Positions 1 through 8,196 of a stretch of 15,916 bases of DNA are shown one piece after another. The notes beneath the pieces were generated by a model. The model saw nothing but the letters and a program-made list of their open reading frames with translations, made no database searches and was not told the DNA's origin. The stretch is from contig JANTQF010000531.1 in assembly GCA_032988165.1 (NCBI GenBank), forward strand, positions 1-15,916. The letters are read 5' to 3'. Position 1 is the first letter of the stretch. Every line of letters starts with the position of its first letter. This DNA is from Emmonsiellopsis sp. PD_33 (taxonomy: Eukaryota > Ascomycota > Eurotiomycetes > Onygenales > Ajellomycetaceae). The position numbers and the translations under genes were made by a program.

Positions 1-161
1 TGGGACAGAGCAACGGCCGGACAGAACGGGCGGCGGGCGCGACAGAGCGAAGGGGAGTGGCCTGTGAGATACCAGGTGCGGATGGAGACTGACGAGGGGG
101 CCAGACAGGAGAGGGGGGAGGAGGCGAGACGGAAGGCGGGGGGGAAAAAAAAAAGGACTCC

Positions 162-1543
162 TCACCTTATTTCATAACTCCCCGCCCTCGTCATATACCT
201 CACCCACTTAACACTGCTATAATTACTCTTCTCAAACACCTTCAAATACCTCACCAGCAACCCACTACTCGTAAACATCAACAAACTAAACCCAAGACTA
301 AGCGGCGGCCGACTCCACGCCTTCTGCTGCGTCATGCTCGTCAACGTCGCCTCGGCCGTAAGCACATACTCGCTCTGGCCCGAGAACCGTGCAATCTTCC
401 AGACAATATTATTATGCTCAGGCTCATACTTTGCGCGACCCTGGCTGGTGCGCTCTGTGATTTTCGCCGTGTTAAGGGGTGTGGGGATGCGGACAACAAC
501 GTTGGTCGCGAAGAGTTTGGAGCCGTAGTTAGCCTTTATCGCGATGCTGTATTCCACCTTCGTCGTACCGATCTCACGCACGATCGGATGCACTTTGAAA
601 GGTAGATTGACATTCTCCGTTGCGCGGTATCGCATCAGTTCAAACTCTCCATCGGGGGGCACGAATGAGATGATGCGATCCGCATCAAACCGGCCCAGCT
701 TCACGCACTGATGGAATTGGCAATCTTCGAGCGTGACGCTGCCAGCAGCTGCTCGTGTTGCTCTTGTTCTGCCATCGGGACGGCCGCCGTGTTCGGCGTT
801 ATCGAGTAGTAGCCGGTCGTTTAGACCGAATTTGCATTCCGGGGTTCCGGATAGGTATGCTCGCATGACGATTTGGCCGTTCACGTCGGCACGAAGGACA
901 GTTCCGGTGGCGGACATGAGCAGATTTACATCCTCAATGACATCGACGAAGGCCTCGTTCTTCCTATATTTGATATCCGATCGACGCCATGATAGGGCGC
1001 CTGTAGCTTGCATTGTGATTCGGCTGGAGTCTGTAGCGGAGTTGGCGATCGCCGACTTGACGCCTTCCGTCGTGATGTACATCTTAAGGGTATCCGTCTC
1101 GGTGTTTTGTGGGTATCCGAAGTCGAGAATTTCTGTTGATGACACCAAACCAATCAGTATCCCCAAAATATCATATACCCAGGACCAGATAAACTCCCTA
1201 ACTCACCATCCAACAACTCATAAACCAGCACAAAATTATTCTTCACAGCCTCCTCGTCAAACTTGCCAAAATACCCCTTCCCCAAATGAATAAACCGATA
1301 CAGAAACTCAAACACCAGCGCCGCATTCGCATTGCTCTTCGTCACCGCCACCAAGTATATATTCTCATGCTTCACATGGCTGAATGTCGTCGAGCCCAGC
1401 GTCAAGATGGGCGAGCGCACCTGCGCATTCGATATGACCTGGATGCGGAAGATGTCTGCGAGGCGCGGGCGGCAGTCGTTGCGGAAGGCGCGGAAAATTA
1501 GGTTCTCGCCCTTTTGGTTGAATATGAGGATGCCGGAGAGCAT
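162..1543 (-). CDS. apm4: AP-2 clathrin adaptor complex, mu (medium) subunit
   Basis: This is the medium subunit of the AP-2 adaptor, which binds Tyr-based sorting signals and phosphoinositides and links cargo to clathrin at the plasma membrane. The coding parts are 1543-1207 and 1132-162 and give 435 residues, the same length as animal mu2. The N-terminal longin-like domain (about 1-140) begins MLSGILIFNQKGENLIFRAF; the mu homology domain runs from about 170 to the end. Visible functional sites are Thr156 in ITMQATG, at the place of the AAK1-phosphorylated Thr of mu2, and Asp176 (NEAFVDVIED) and Trp422 (KWVRY), which match the Asp and Trp of the YxxPhi pocket. The PPDGEFELMRYR block is intact. 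The ATG at 1543 is chosen because the family starts exactly there. Oddity: the protein stops at YEIR, one residue short of the animal YETRC end, and the last codons contain a possible splice donor. The family call is secure; only the final residue is in doubt. Confidence 0.95.
1133..1206 (-). other. Spliceosomal intron in apm4 (74 nt)
   Basis: The donor is GTGAGT at 1206 and the acceptor is AACAG ending at 1133; a branch-like TACTGAT lies shortly before the acceptor. Splicing splits a Glu codon (G|AA) and joins ...VYELLD to EILDFGYPQ, which restores the contiguous mu-subunit sequence. Without splicing the frame reads into a stop at 1154. Confidence 0.93.
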
Positions 1544-1553
1544 GGTGGGCGGG

Positions 1554-1595
1554 GTGTGGGAGGTTGGAGGGTGGGTGTGGGAGGTTGGAGGGTGG
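1554..1595. repeat. Exact 2 x 21-bp tandem repeat in the apm4 leader/promoter
   Basis: Two identical adjacent 21-bp copies (1554-1574 and 1575-1595) start with gtgtgggagg and end with gagggtgg. On the coding strand this is a C/T-rich tract with CCCACAC blocks, 10-50 bases ahead of the apm4 ATG, as is common in fungal 5' leaders. A TATAAAAG-like string lies next to it at about 1604-1611. The repeat is seen directly; any regulatory role is inference. Confidence 0.75.
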
Positions 1596-2410
1596 GAGTG
1601 GGTTATAAAAGGGGCATTGTATTGGTGATGAGTTGCGGTGGTCGATGATGAGGTTGCGGCATGGGTATATTACGATGTCGTAATGTTACGGTATTTGCCT
1701 GCTCGGGGCAGCGTAATATTTCGATATGTATTTTTCCTCCGCAATCTTGGGGCATCTTTCCGGGGTCGGATAACGATTGCTCAGGCCTATGTATGATACT
1801 TCAATTACTAGTATACGCTTTATATCCAGGAATATATTCTACCTAGCAGATAATTTCCGAACAGTTCTGCGGTCTCCCTATTGAGGTAGGTAGTACAAAA
1901 TAATGCATCGCAATGCAAACTAGGAGTTCGGCTGGTTGATCTAACACAAATATAAGTGTAGGGAGGAATATTCCTAGATGATTGACGAATGCGATTGCCT
2001 TTACCATTCGAGATTGATAGCAAATGGTTATAATGGCCCCTAAGGAAGCTGGGAGATTCCCGTGAACATGAAATCTAAAGATTAAAAACGTAAACAGAAT
2101 TGCGCTTGATAAGAAACGAAAAATGACGAAGGGTAATAGGAGGAGAAAAAGGAGAATCGATTACAAAGCACAGAGGGAAATATCAATCAGTCACAGGTTT
2201 CGCCATGGCAGAATGAAATATATATGAAATACTAATGACAGTGGGGAAGAATCGAAACAAGATCAAAAAGCAAGGACGATAAGGTAAAAAGATATCCAAC
2301 CCAAGCAACCCGCAATAAACGCCAGAAAAAAACAAGGACAGGTGGATATCATAGATTAGATAAAACGTCGAACAAAAAGCAAACCAAAACGGAACTCCTT
2401 CCCAAACCCA
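1596..2410. other. Intergenic: apm4 promoter side and erf4 3' flank
   Basis: About 815 bases with no credible gene. The part next to apm4 should hold its promoter. From about 2060 to 2400 the plus strand is A-rich, so the erf4 mRNA strand is T-rich there, as expected for a 3' untranslated and termination region. The short frames here lack an ATG or any family signal. Confidence 0.6.
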
Positions 2411-3850
2411 TCAACTATGCCTCGGGAGAAAATCGTGCTCCCCAGCCTGCCCGGCCGTATCAAATCGCCTGCTTGGCAGCGAAGCAGCCTCACTTTCAAC
2501 AATACCAACTTTAGGATCTGGAATCTGGATATCAATGGACATGTAGCCCGTGCTCCGCAGACTCCATACCTTGACGCCTTCTGTGATGCCCACGTTGGAA
2601 TTCCAGTCCTCTAGCCATTGTTCGACAGATTTGAGCTGTCCCTTGATACCATTAGCTCCAAAATCGTCCCAAACCCAACCTGTAACCAGACCAATAGCAC
2701 CGTCGACCCAATTGCGAACACTGTAAGGGTCAAATGCGGCAACGAGTTCATCGTTTACTTTTGCGACGATCGTTCGAAATTCATGTTCGGGAAGTAGAGG
2801 ATCGAGTATTTCGGGATAGAGATTCGAGAAGGTCGGTGCTAGGTCGCCTTTGACCATCCAATCACGCCGTATGCGAATGATACGGGTGTTCAGGTACTCG
2901 GGCGATGAAACGGGAACGTGGGGGTTCATATGAGGGAAGCAAGGGTGAGAAGGACCCCAGGCCAGTTCTTCTGCCACGTCGCCGTCCCCACCGCCACCCG
3001 ATGAGTGGTTACCGTTGGCAGAAGGATAGGATGCAGATGTTTGACCGCGGGAATTTTGAGGCTGTATATGGCGTGGAAGGTCCGGGTTCGCATCACCCTG
3101 GGTAGATTTTGAATGCTGGACGGTTAACCCGTTCTGGCGCAGCATCGCAGGGTCTGGTCGACGAAGATCGTCTCCATCACCCAGTCTCTCATTCGATCGT
3201 TCACTATCGTTTCCCATGGCGCCAGCGTCCCAAAGTCCGCTTCGTCGATGGCCGGGCGGGAGTCCGATGCTAGCGCGGCCACTCTCTGTATCTGCAACAC
3301 TACGCTCAACCAACAAACTCGTCGGGCTGGGTTGTTGTCGACTGCGTCGCTGCTCGGGGATGGTCAGCAGAGGGTAAGCGTCTCGCTGAGCCTCGGTGTA
3401 GGGGGAGGTGTCAGAGATGGGGGATGGCCGCGGAGCGGTGACGACGGTTGCGCGGGGAACGTAGTTGATAGGATTCCAGAGCCTGGATGAAGGGGGACGG
3501 CGGATACTGGTGCGGATGGAGGAGAAGAGGGAGCGCCCTTGGGAATTGCGCCGCTGGAGGGGGTTTGTTGGTGGCCGTCGAGGAGGGGGTTGGTAGGCGG
3601 GTTCCGGGGGCTGCAGCGAGGAGGCGGCTGAGGAGGCGTTGGTGGAGATGGGGAGCAGCGGGATGTCGTGGAAGGGGCCCTCTTCAAACGGCCGCGATGA
3701 TAGATTGTGTGGACGCGGAATGGCCGAGGACGCCGTGGTGGACGACGGGGTGGTTGGAGTGCGAGTTGGACGTGAAGTTGGGGTTGGCGTCGAGGAAGAG
3801 ACGGGAGGCCGGCGGTGATTGGCGAGAGAGAAAGGGGCTTGGGACAACAC
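2411..3850 (-). CDS. erf4: Erf4/Golgin-A7 family protein, Ras palmitoyltransferase accessory subunit (5' end unresolved)
   Basis: Erf4 pairs with the DHHC enzyme Erf2 at the ER/Golgi to palmitoylate Ras-type proteins; Golgin-A7 is the animal equivalent. The recognisable domain is in the C-terminal third, encoded at about 2540-2920: it runs from EYLNTRIIRIRRDWMVKGD through FSNLYPEILDPLLPEHEF and VNDELVAAFDPYSVRNW to GLVTGWVWDDFGANG and EQWLEDWN. The first roughly 300 residues are Pro/Ser/Arg-rich and probably disordered, except for a conserved-looking LSSRPFEEGPFHDIPLLP. The stop at 2411 is clear. The start is not: in this frame the codon at 3850 is GTG, a TAA sits directly upstream at 3853-3851, and no ATG occurs before the middle of the protein. 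A spliced upstream exon must therefore supply the start; a splice acceptor at CCCAAG|CC (exon from 3837) is plausible. The family call is firm, while the N-terminus is open. Confidence 0.85.
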   Translation of the reverse strand: MLSQAPFSLANHRRPPVSSSTPTPTSRPTRTPTTPSSTTASSAIPRPHNLSSRPFEEGPFHDIPLLPISTNASSAASSLQPPEPAYQPPPRRPPTNPLQRRNSQGRSLFSSIRTSIRRPPSSRLWNPINYVPRATVVTAPRPSPISDTSPYTEAQRDAYPLLTIPEQRRSRQQPSPTSLLVERSVADTESGRASIGLPPGHRRSGLWDAGAMGNDSERSNERLGDGDDLRRPDPAMLRQNGLTVQHSKSTQGDANPDLPRHIQPQNSRGQTSASYPSANGNHSSGGGGDGDVAEELAWGPSHPCFPHMNPHVPVSSPEYLNTRIIRIRRDWMVKGDLAPTFSNLYPEILDPLLPEHEFRTIVAKVNDELVAAFDPYSVRNWVDGAIGLVTGWVWDDFGANGIKGQLKSVEQWLEDWNSNVGITEGVKVWSLRSTGYMSIDIQIPDPKVGIVESEAASLPSRRFDTAGQAGEHDFLPRHS

Positions 3851-4064
3851 TTAGCGACAACAAACACCACCATGCCTGCACCACTGCGCAAAAACACCCG
3901 ACAGGACAGCCAGATGCGCAATTCGATAGCTGCTGGCAAGAGGGCGCAAAAGCAATAATATGCAGAACAGCGCGCGGCGAGGAGCACGGGGAGCGATACA
4001 GCCCACAGTTATTCAGTCTGGCTGCGAAGGGACCCGACGAGAGTTACCCGGCGGCCGTATCCAT
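3838..4064 (-). other. Candidate 5' coding exons and introns of erf4
   Basis: One model keeps the frame open. Exon 1 is 4064-4048 (ATG, then GTAACT donor). Intron 1 ends at a pyrimidine-rich CCAGCAG acceptor, giving exon 2 at 3929-3898 (or from 3932). A GTGTTT donor starts a 60-nt intron 2 (3897-3838) with a CTAAG branch-like site and a CCCAAG acceptor. The product would start MDTAAGSYRIAHLAV and run into SLANHRRPPV. The phases agree (2 then 1) and the in-frame TAA at 3853-3851 falls inside intron 2. Intron 1 lacks a good branch site, so the model is an inference. Confidence 0.3.
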
Positions 4065-4083
4065 AACGAGGGGCCGGCACAGG

Positions 4084-4140
4084 CTAGAGACGGAGAGGAG
4101 CCCGGACAAGAATCCAAGAATCCGCCGTTGAACAAAGCAT
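4084..4140 (-). other. Possible upstream ORF in the erf4 leader
   Basis: The first ATG downstream of the TATA-like box at 4373-4379 opens an 18-codon frame (MLCSTADSWILV...) that ends at TAG. If the transcript starts near 4345 this would be an uORF ahead of the main start and could dampen translation. The frame is seen; transcription across it is inferred. Confidence 0.3.
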
Positions 4141-4372
4141 CGATCAGTGCTGGATTGGCCTGCTGTCGCAATTGATCGTTGGTCGAGGGGCCGCAAAATC
4201 CACTATGGCTCAACAAGCTCTGGCTGAATCCACGATGATCGGCCTGTGTGTCTGGGGCGATATGCCACTGATCTGGTTTTCAATTCGGCTGGCCCTCTTG
4301 GGCTTCCTATCCAGGCCTTGGTGGTGTCTGCAATAACGCCGGGACTACAGGGCTACGCACGGGAGAAGAGTA

Positions 4373-4379
4373 TTTTATA
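4373..4379 (-). promoter_or_regulatory. TATA-like box upstream of erf4
   Basis: On the minus strand the sequence reads TTTATAAAATAC. It lies about 310 bases before the candidate ATG at 4064 and is the best TATA match upstream of the gene. No initiation site can be read directly. Confidence 0.35.
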
Positions 4380-4381
4380 AA

Positions 4382-7300
4382 CCCGTCTGTGGGAGAGGCC
4401 AACAGCCCTGCAACGCTTGCGGATATCGCGTGGGCGTGCCCGGCTTAATCAGTTCCACTGGACGAGGATGTTTAGACGGTTTTAGATCTATCAATAGCAA
4501 ACTAGTATGTGACATTGTGACGGCTTGGGATGATAAAGAAAGCATGTCGCCTGGTTTCGAATCTGCTCGTAACCCGAGGAGGCCTGCCATGCAGCGGAAG
4601 CGGGATACGTAAAGAACCTGGACGTTCGAGAAGAGCAATCAATGCATTCAAGGGTGCTCTTGTCCACACGAGGAATCCAAACCTTTGAACCCTTGAACAG
4701 AACCAGAGCAGGATTGTTTGCCCTCCAGAGAATCCTCCCACCCACTAATCCGCTCTCAGCAAAGTGTCGGGTCACACCCGGGTCTCAGGCTTTGCCCCTG
4801 GAGCCCGGAGTCTCCAATCCGCATGGCTAACCGCTTCGCAGCCAATAATTCAGCGTAGTGGCTGGGCTACGGAACTCAATTCTCGCTCCCCGGCACCCGC
4901 CTGCCTGGACCTGGAACGGCACCATCGCCCACCAGGAACAACTAGTGTGAGACCAAGGGCCGGCCCAGCACGGATTCGAGGGCAACGGTCGCGTGTTGCG
5001 GCATGCGGCAGCGGAATGCGGGTTTGGCTGCGGCATCTCCATCCTCGAGAAACGGGGCAGCAGCAAACCGTTTTCAATATGCCGTCTGCAGGGTCCGGTT
5101 TCGAGCTGTTGTGTATCCATGTGTGGAAGAAAACGGGCCAAATCCACAAACAAGATTTTATTAGGAGAGACAGATGTCCGCGGCAGCCCTACATGTCCTG
5201 TGCGTTCCTGCAGCTGCTGGGCTAGAATCTGCATGCAAGCTGTCATCGAAATTATTGGCCCTCAATCCCAAACCCCTTGATGGACGGTGGATGAAAATTT
5301 CTTCAACGCCAGCGCCGTCCCTCGGGTGGAGTCCGGTTGACATCAGCCTGCAGCAGCTAAGGGGCACTATTGAACCCGGGTCCTGGGTACAGGACCCCTT
5401 TCTCCTTCTGCTGGTGATGGACTTGGAGTTGAATATGCCGTCATCGCATTGCTGTATCCAATAGTTAATTGGTGAGCACTCAAGTCGAACGTTGAAACTG
5501 GAGATCCCCGACTACTGCAGGGGGAAAATAAGATCGCACATATAGTTCGCGGGGAGCAGGAAAATGCCGAAACCCATCAGCAAGTCAGCAACCATGCCGG
5601 TAATGAGCTCCCAATCGAGGGGGTAGAGAGATAACTATTTCTAGCGATCAGCTAGATTGATAAGAAAGACATTTCTTCCCCTGAATCAACACGTTTTGTC
5701 CACGGGGGCGGGACGGGCAATAATGACCAACTGGCAACAAGTTGCTCTGCAATATTGATCGATCAAGCATTGAAACCAAACTCCATGAATTCGCCCCAGA
5801 CTCACCCCTGAAATAATCCAGAAGCAAGTCCGAAGCGTCTTTTTTCATTCAATAGTTCTAACATAGATCAATCTCAGTGATACGCATGATTCCAACTTCC
5901 GCCCAAACGGGGCTCGAAATGAGAACCCACAACCCACTAGGGAAAGATGCCCATAGGAGGGCCCTATCAATCGCAGGGCGGATTGCAATATGCAAACGCA
6001 CAAATAGTCCGTTCCAGGGTTGTTATAATGCGTTCAGTCAGTCGCTATTCTTGATTGTCATTCTGATCAAAAACGTGCTTGTTATGCAGTTCTAAATAAG
6101 TATATTTTTTCGACGCCAACTGCTCGAGTGCATGAGAATCTCGACACCTGCAGGACTCTTACTGAACAATACCTATATTTAGTTTGCAGTTAAAATATTT
6201 TAATATAGAAAATCAGTAGCATACATAAGGACTATGCATAATGACATGCCTAGACATGCATGGCTTTATCTTTCCATCCTCTCTAACCTCTAACTAATCA
6301 AGTTACATGAATTATGTTCAGACTGCATTAATTACTTTCTGTGAGATATCTACTTTACATACATAGCTGTAACAAACCATGAGATACCAGATATCATTTC
6401 TTCATTTCCTCTCCACCTCTTTTTCCCTTCTCAGGGGTCCTCACGATTTCGACGCCATTATACAACTTACTTCAAGCAGTAGTTTACCTTTAGAATATTC
6501 AATTTATACATATTCTTCGAGAAAATCTACGCTTGAAATATTCATCAAAGGTTAGTTTACCTTGTAGGTTTACTGTCTCAAAAGAAGAGACTATTCAGGG
6601 GGTCCAATTCAACGGTGAGATTATCAATAATACTTGTAGCCCTTCAAGGCAGTTCCGTACTGTGAGCCTGCTATATAGATATATAGTAATCTGATAACAG
6701 AGACCTATATCTTCAATGAGAATGCTAGTGGATGTACCCAGTATTCCTGGTTACTGTAAGTCAGACCTCTGAAGAAAAGTGGTCTACGCAAGCAGGTATG
6801 CCCCTATTCCATCAAGAGGTTCTTTTTGCTAAGATCCAAACAAACAAAAACTCAGGACCAGCACTGGGATTGTTAGCAGAAAGAGATACCAGAATGGAAC
6901 CGTTTAATGCACATGGGGTGAAGAAGGTCTTCATCTTTGCCGTTTAAAGGCCTAGTGATAGCTTATTACAGTAGGCATATGAAGTTTTTCTATGACTACT
7001 AGTTGTCGCATCCTGCAGACTGAAGCCCAAGATGAAGATGTATGTCTCCAGCTTATAATGGGTGGATGCTATTCATGACTACATTAGGTTCATAGCATAG
7101 TGGACTGTGATGTCTGGATTCTACTGTTCTTTCATAATATATAAAGCTTCCAAGGTTCTAGTTTGAAAATTTATTAATCAAATAGTACTACTACTAGTAT
7201 GTTTTTAAGCCCCTGATTCCCGCCGATTAGATGTCAAAGTTATCAAACAGTAGCTGATCCAAGCACGGACATCCCCCCCATTTTTACTCATAAGATTCTT

Positions 7301-7687
7301 TCTCTGGGTAGCAGGTATCTATCTCGCTTCCATCAACCCCCCTTAAAACTCTACGTTCGATTCATGTCAACCAATAAGGGGATAGACAAGTTAACCTCAA
7401 GAAAGAAAAGCCAATTGCCCCTAGAAGCTACCAAGGTAAGCCGTGATTTATTATATCCATCCAGTTAGATACACTGCAGTCCAAGCAATCTCACACACAT
7501 AGTTACACACACAGCCAGGCTAAAATCACACTGCCCTAGTTCCCCAGAACGAATATCCACAAACCCAACCCGGGGGGCCGCAGCCAGCGCTCAGCTAATA
7601 CACACGTCAGCATTCTTATACCACCAACTTCCACTCAAATCAACAGCCCCTTAGAATCCACAGAGAAGAGCAAGAAAGAAATAGAAC
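4382..7687. other. Gene-poor intergenic region (3.3 kb)
   Basis: No gene of a recognisable family is present on either strand. The left half (to about 5600) has mixed composition, and several short frames overlap each other on both strands around 4764-5464; these mostly lack ATG starts and their codon use does not look coding. The right half (about 6090-7250) is AT-rich and full of stops. One 71-codon plus-strand frame starts with ATG at 6732, but it resembles no family known to me and contains a GTAAGT string. I see no long terminal repeats, terminal inverted repeats or transposase. The weak micro-gene candidate at 5652-5848 is listed separately. Confidence 0.6.
5652..5848 (-). CDS. Candidate two-exon micro-gene (45 residues), unknown
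   Basis: ATG at 5848 opens MKKDASDLLLDYFR. A textbook donor GTGAGT at 5805 and an acceptor ATATTGCAG ending at 5747 define a 59-nt intron. Splicing keeps the frame (G|AG) and gives a second exon 5746-5652 containing LPVPPPWTKRVDSGEE before TAG. Total coding length is 138 nt, a multiple of three. The PPPWTKRVD string only faintly recalls the start of a WW domain, and the rest of such a domain is absent. No TATA box is visible. This could be a relic of a larger gene, or chance. Confidence 0.2.
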
Positions 7688-7978
7688 CTACAGATCAAGC
7701 GGTGCACCGGCAGCCTTACAAACAGGCGTAATGACCCCAGCTATAGGGACCCATATACCCCCTTGCTTATACTGCGAAGCAACCTTCTCCCAACACGATA
7801 CAAAACGGCAAACAGCAAAAGTCCCTCCAATGAGACCCTTTTTGTCCTCCACCAGGGCGTCACAGCAGCGGTAGTAATCTTCCCGCTCCCCGCGAGCCGC
7901 AAGCTCGGGGCGCGGAGGCGCAGGGGTGGCTATCGTGGCTGTTGCGAGGAGGGCGAGGGCTGCGAGGGAGAGCTTCAT
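7688..7978 (-). CDS. Small secreted cysteine-containing protein (96 aa), family unknown
   Basis: The protein begins with MKLSLAALALLATATIATPA, a classical signal peptide with Lys2, a long hydrophobic core and a small-residue cleavage zone around residues 18-20. The predicted mature part is about 76 residues with five cysteines: an adjacent pair in YYRCCDAL, then AVCRF, SCWEK and PVCKA. It is rich in small and charged residues and has no second membrane segment. The ATG at 7978 is the natural start because it opens the signal peptide directly; a TATA box lies about 210 bases upstream. It is not a hydrophobin: the eight-cysteine pattern with two CC pairs is missing. Small size, secretion and paired cysteines fit the broad class of fungal small secreted proteins (effector-like, antimicrobial or wall-associated), but no specific role can be assigned. 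A GTAAGG near the 3' end could be a donor for an alternative C-terminus. The ORF looks real; function is unknown. Confidence 0.7.
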   Translation of the reverse strand: MKLSLAALALLATATIATPAPPRPELAARGEREDYYRCCDALVEDKKGLIGGTFAVCRFVSCWEKVASQYKQGGIWVPIAGVITPVCKAAGAPLDL

Positions 7979-8188
7979 TTTTGTTTGTTTTGTTGTAGTG
8001 GTGATGGTGGTATTGAGGGATGTGGGGACTTTGGCTTTGAGTAACTAGGTTCTGTATGTTAGTAGACTGTCGTCGGAATTGGGAGAGTTTGATAAGCTCA
8101 CCGGTTGAGTTGTCGAATGGGTGTCTGTCGTAGCTGTAGTTTATTCTCAACCCAGGTCTCCGAGTTCACAAGGAGGGTAAAGCACCGC

Positions 8189-8196
8189 TTATATAG
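8189..8196 (-). promoter_or_regulatory. TATA box for the small secreted protein gene
   Basis: The minus strand reads GCTATATAAGC here, a close match to TATAWAAG, about 210 bases before the ATG at 7978. This suggests a leader of roughly 180 bases. The element is seen; its use is inferred. Confidence 0.5.

Noticed and set aside
3364..3987. 207-codon minus-strand frame overlapping the erf4 N-terminal region
   Set aside because: It is a Pro/Arg-rich shadow of the erf4 frame in the low-complexity section. The erf4 frame carries the conserved blocks.
4764..5464. Several overlapping frames of 95-153 codons on both strands
   Set aside because: They overlap one another on opposite strands, at least the longest (4764) starts at GTG instead of ATG, and none shows a family motif; they look like chance frames in GC-richer DNA.
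6732..6947. 71-codon plus-strand frame with ATG
   Set aside because: No recognised family, isolated in AT-rich DNA, and it contains a GTAAGT string soon after the ATG; not enough to call a gene.
7350..7375. GTTCGATTC T-loop-like string
   Set aside because: The bases on either side do not form the T-stem and no matching A-box with a cloverleaf is visible.
7688..7978. Hydrophobin interpretation of the small secreted protein
   Set aside because: It has one CC pair and five mature cysteines, not the eight-cysteine, two-CC-pair hydrophobin pattern.
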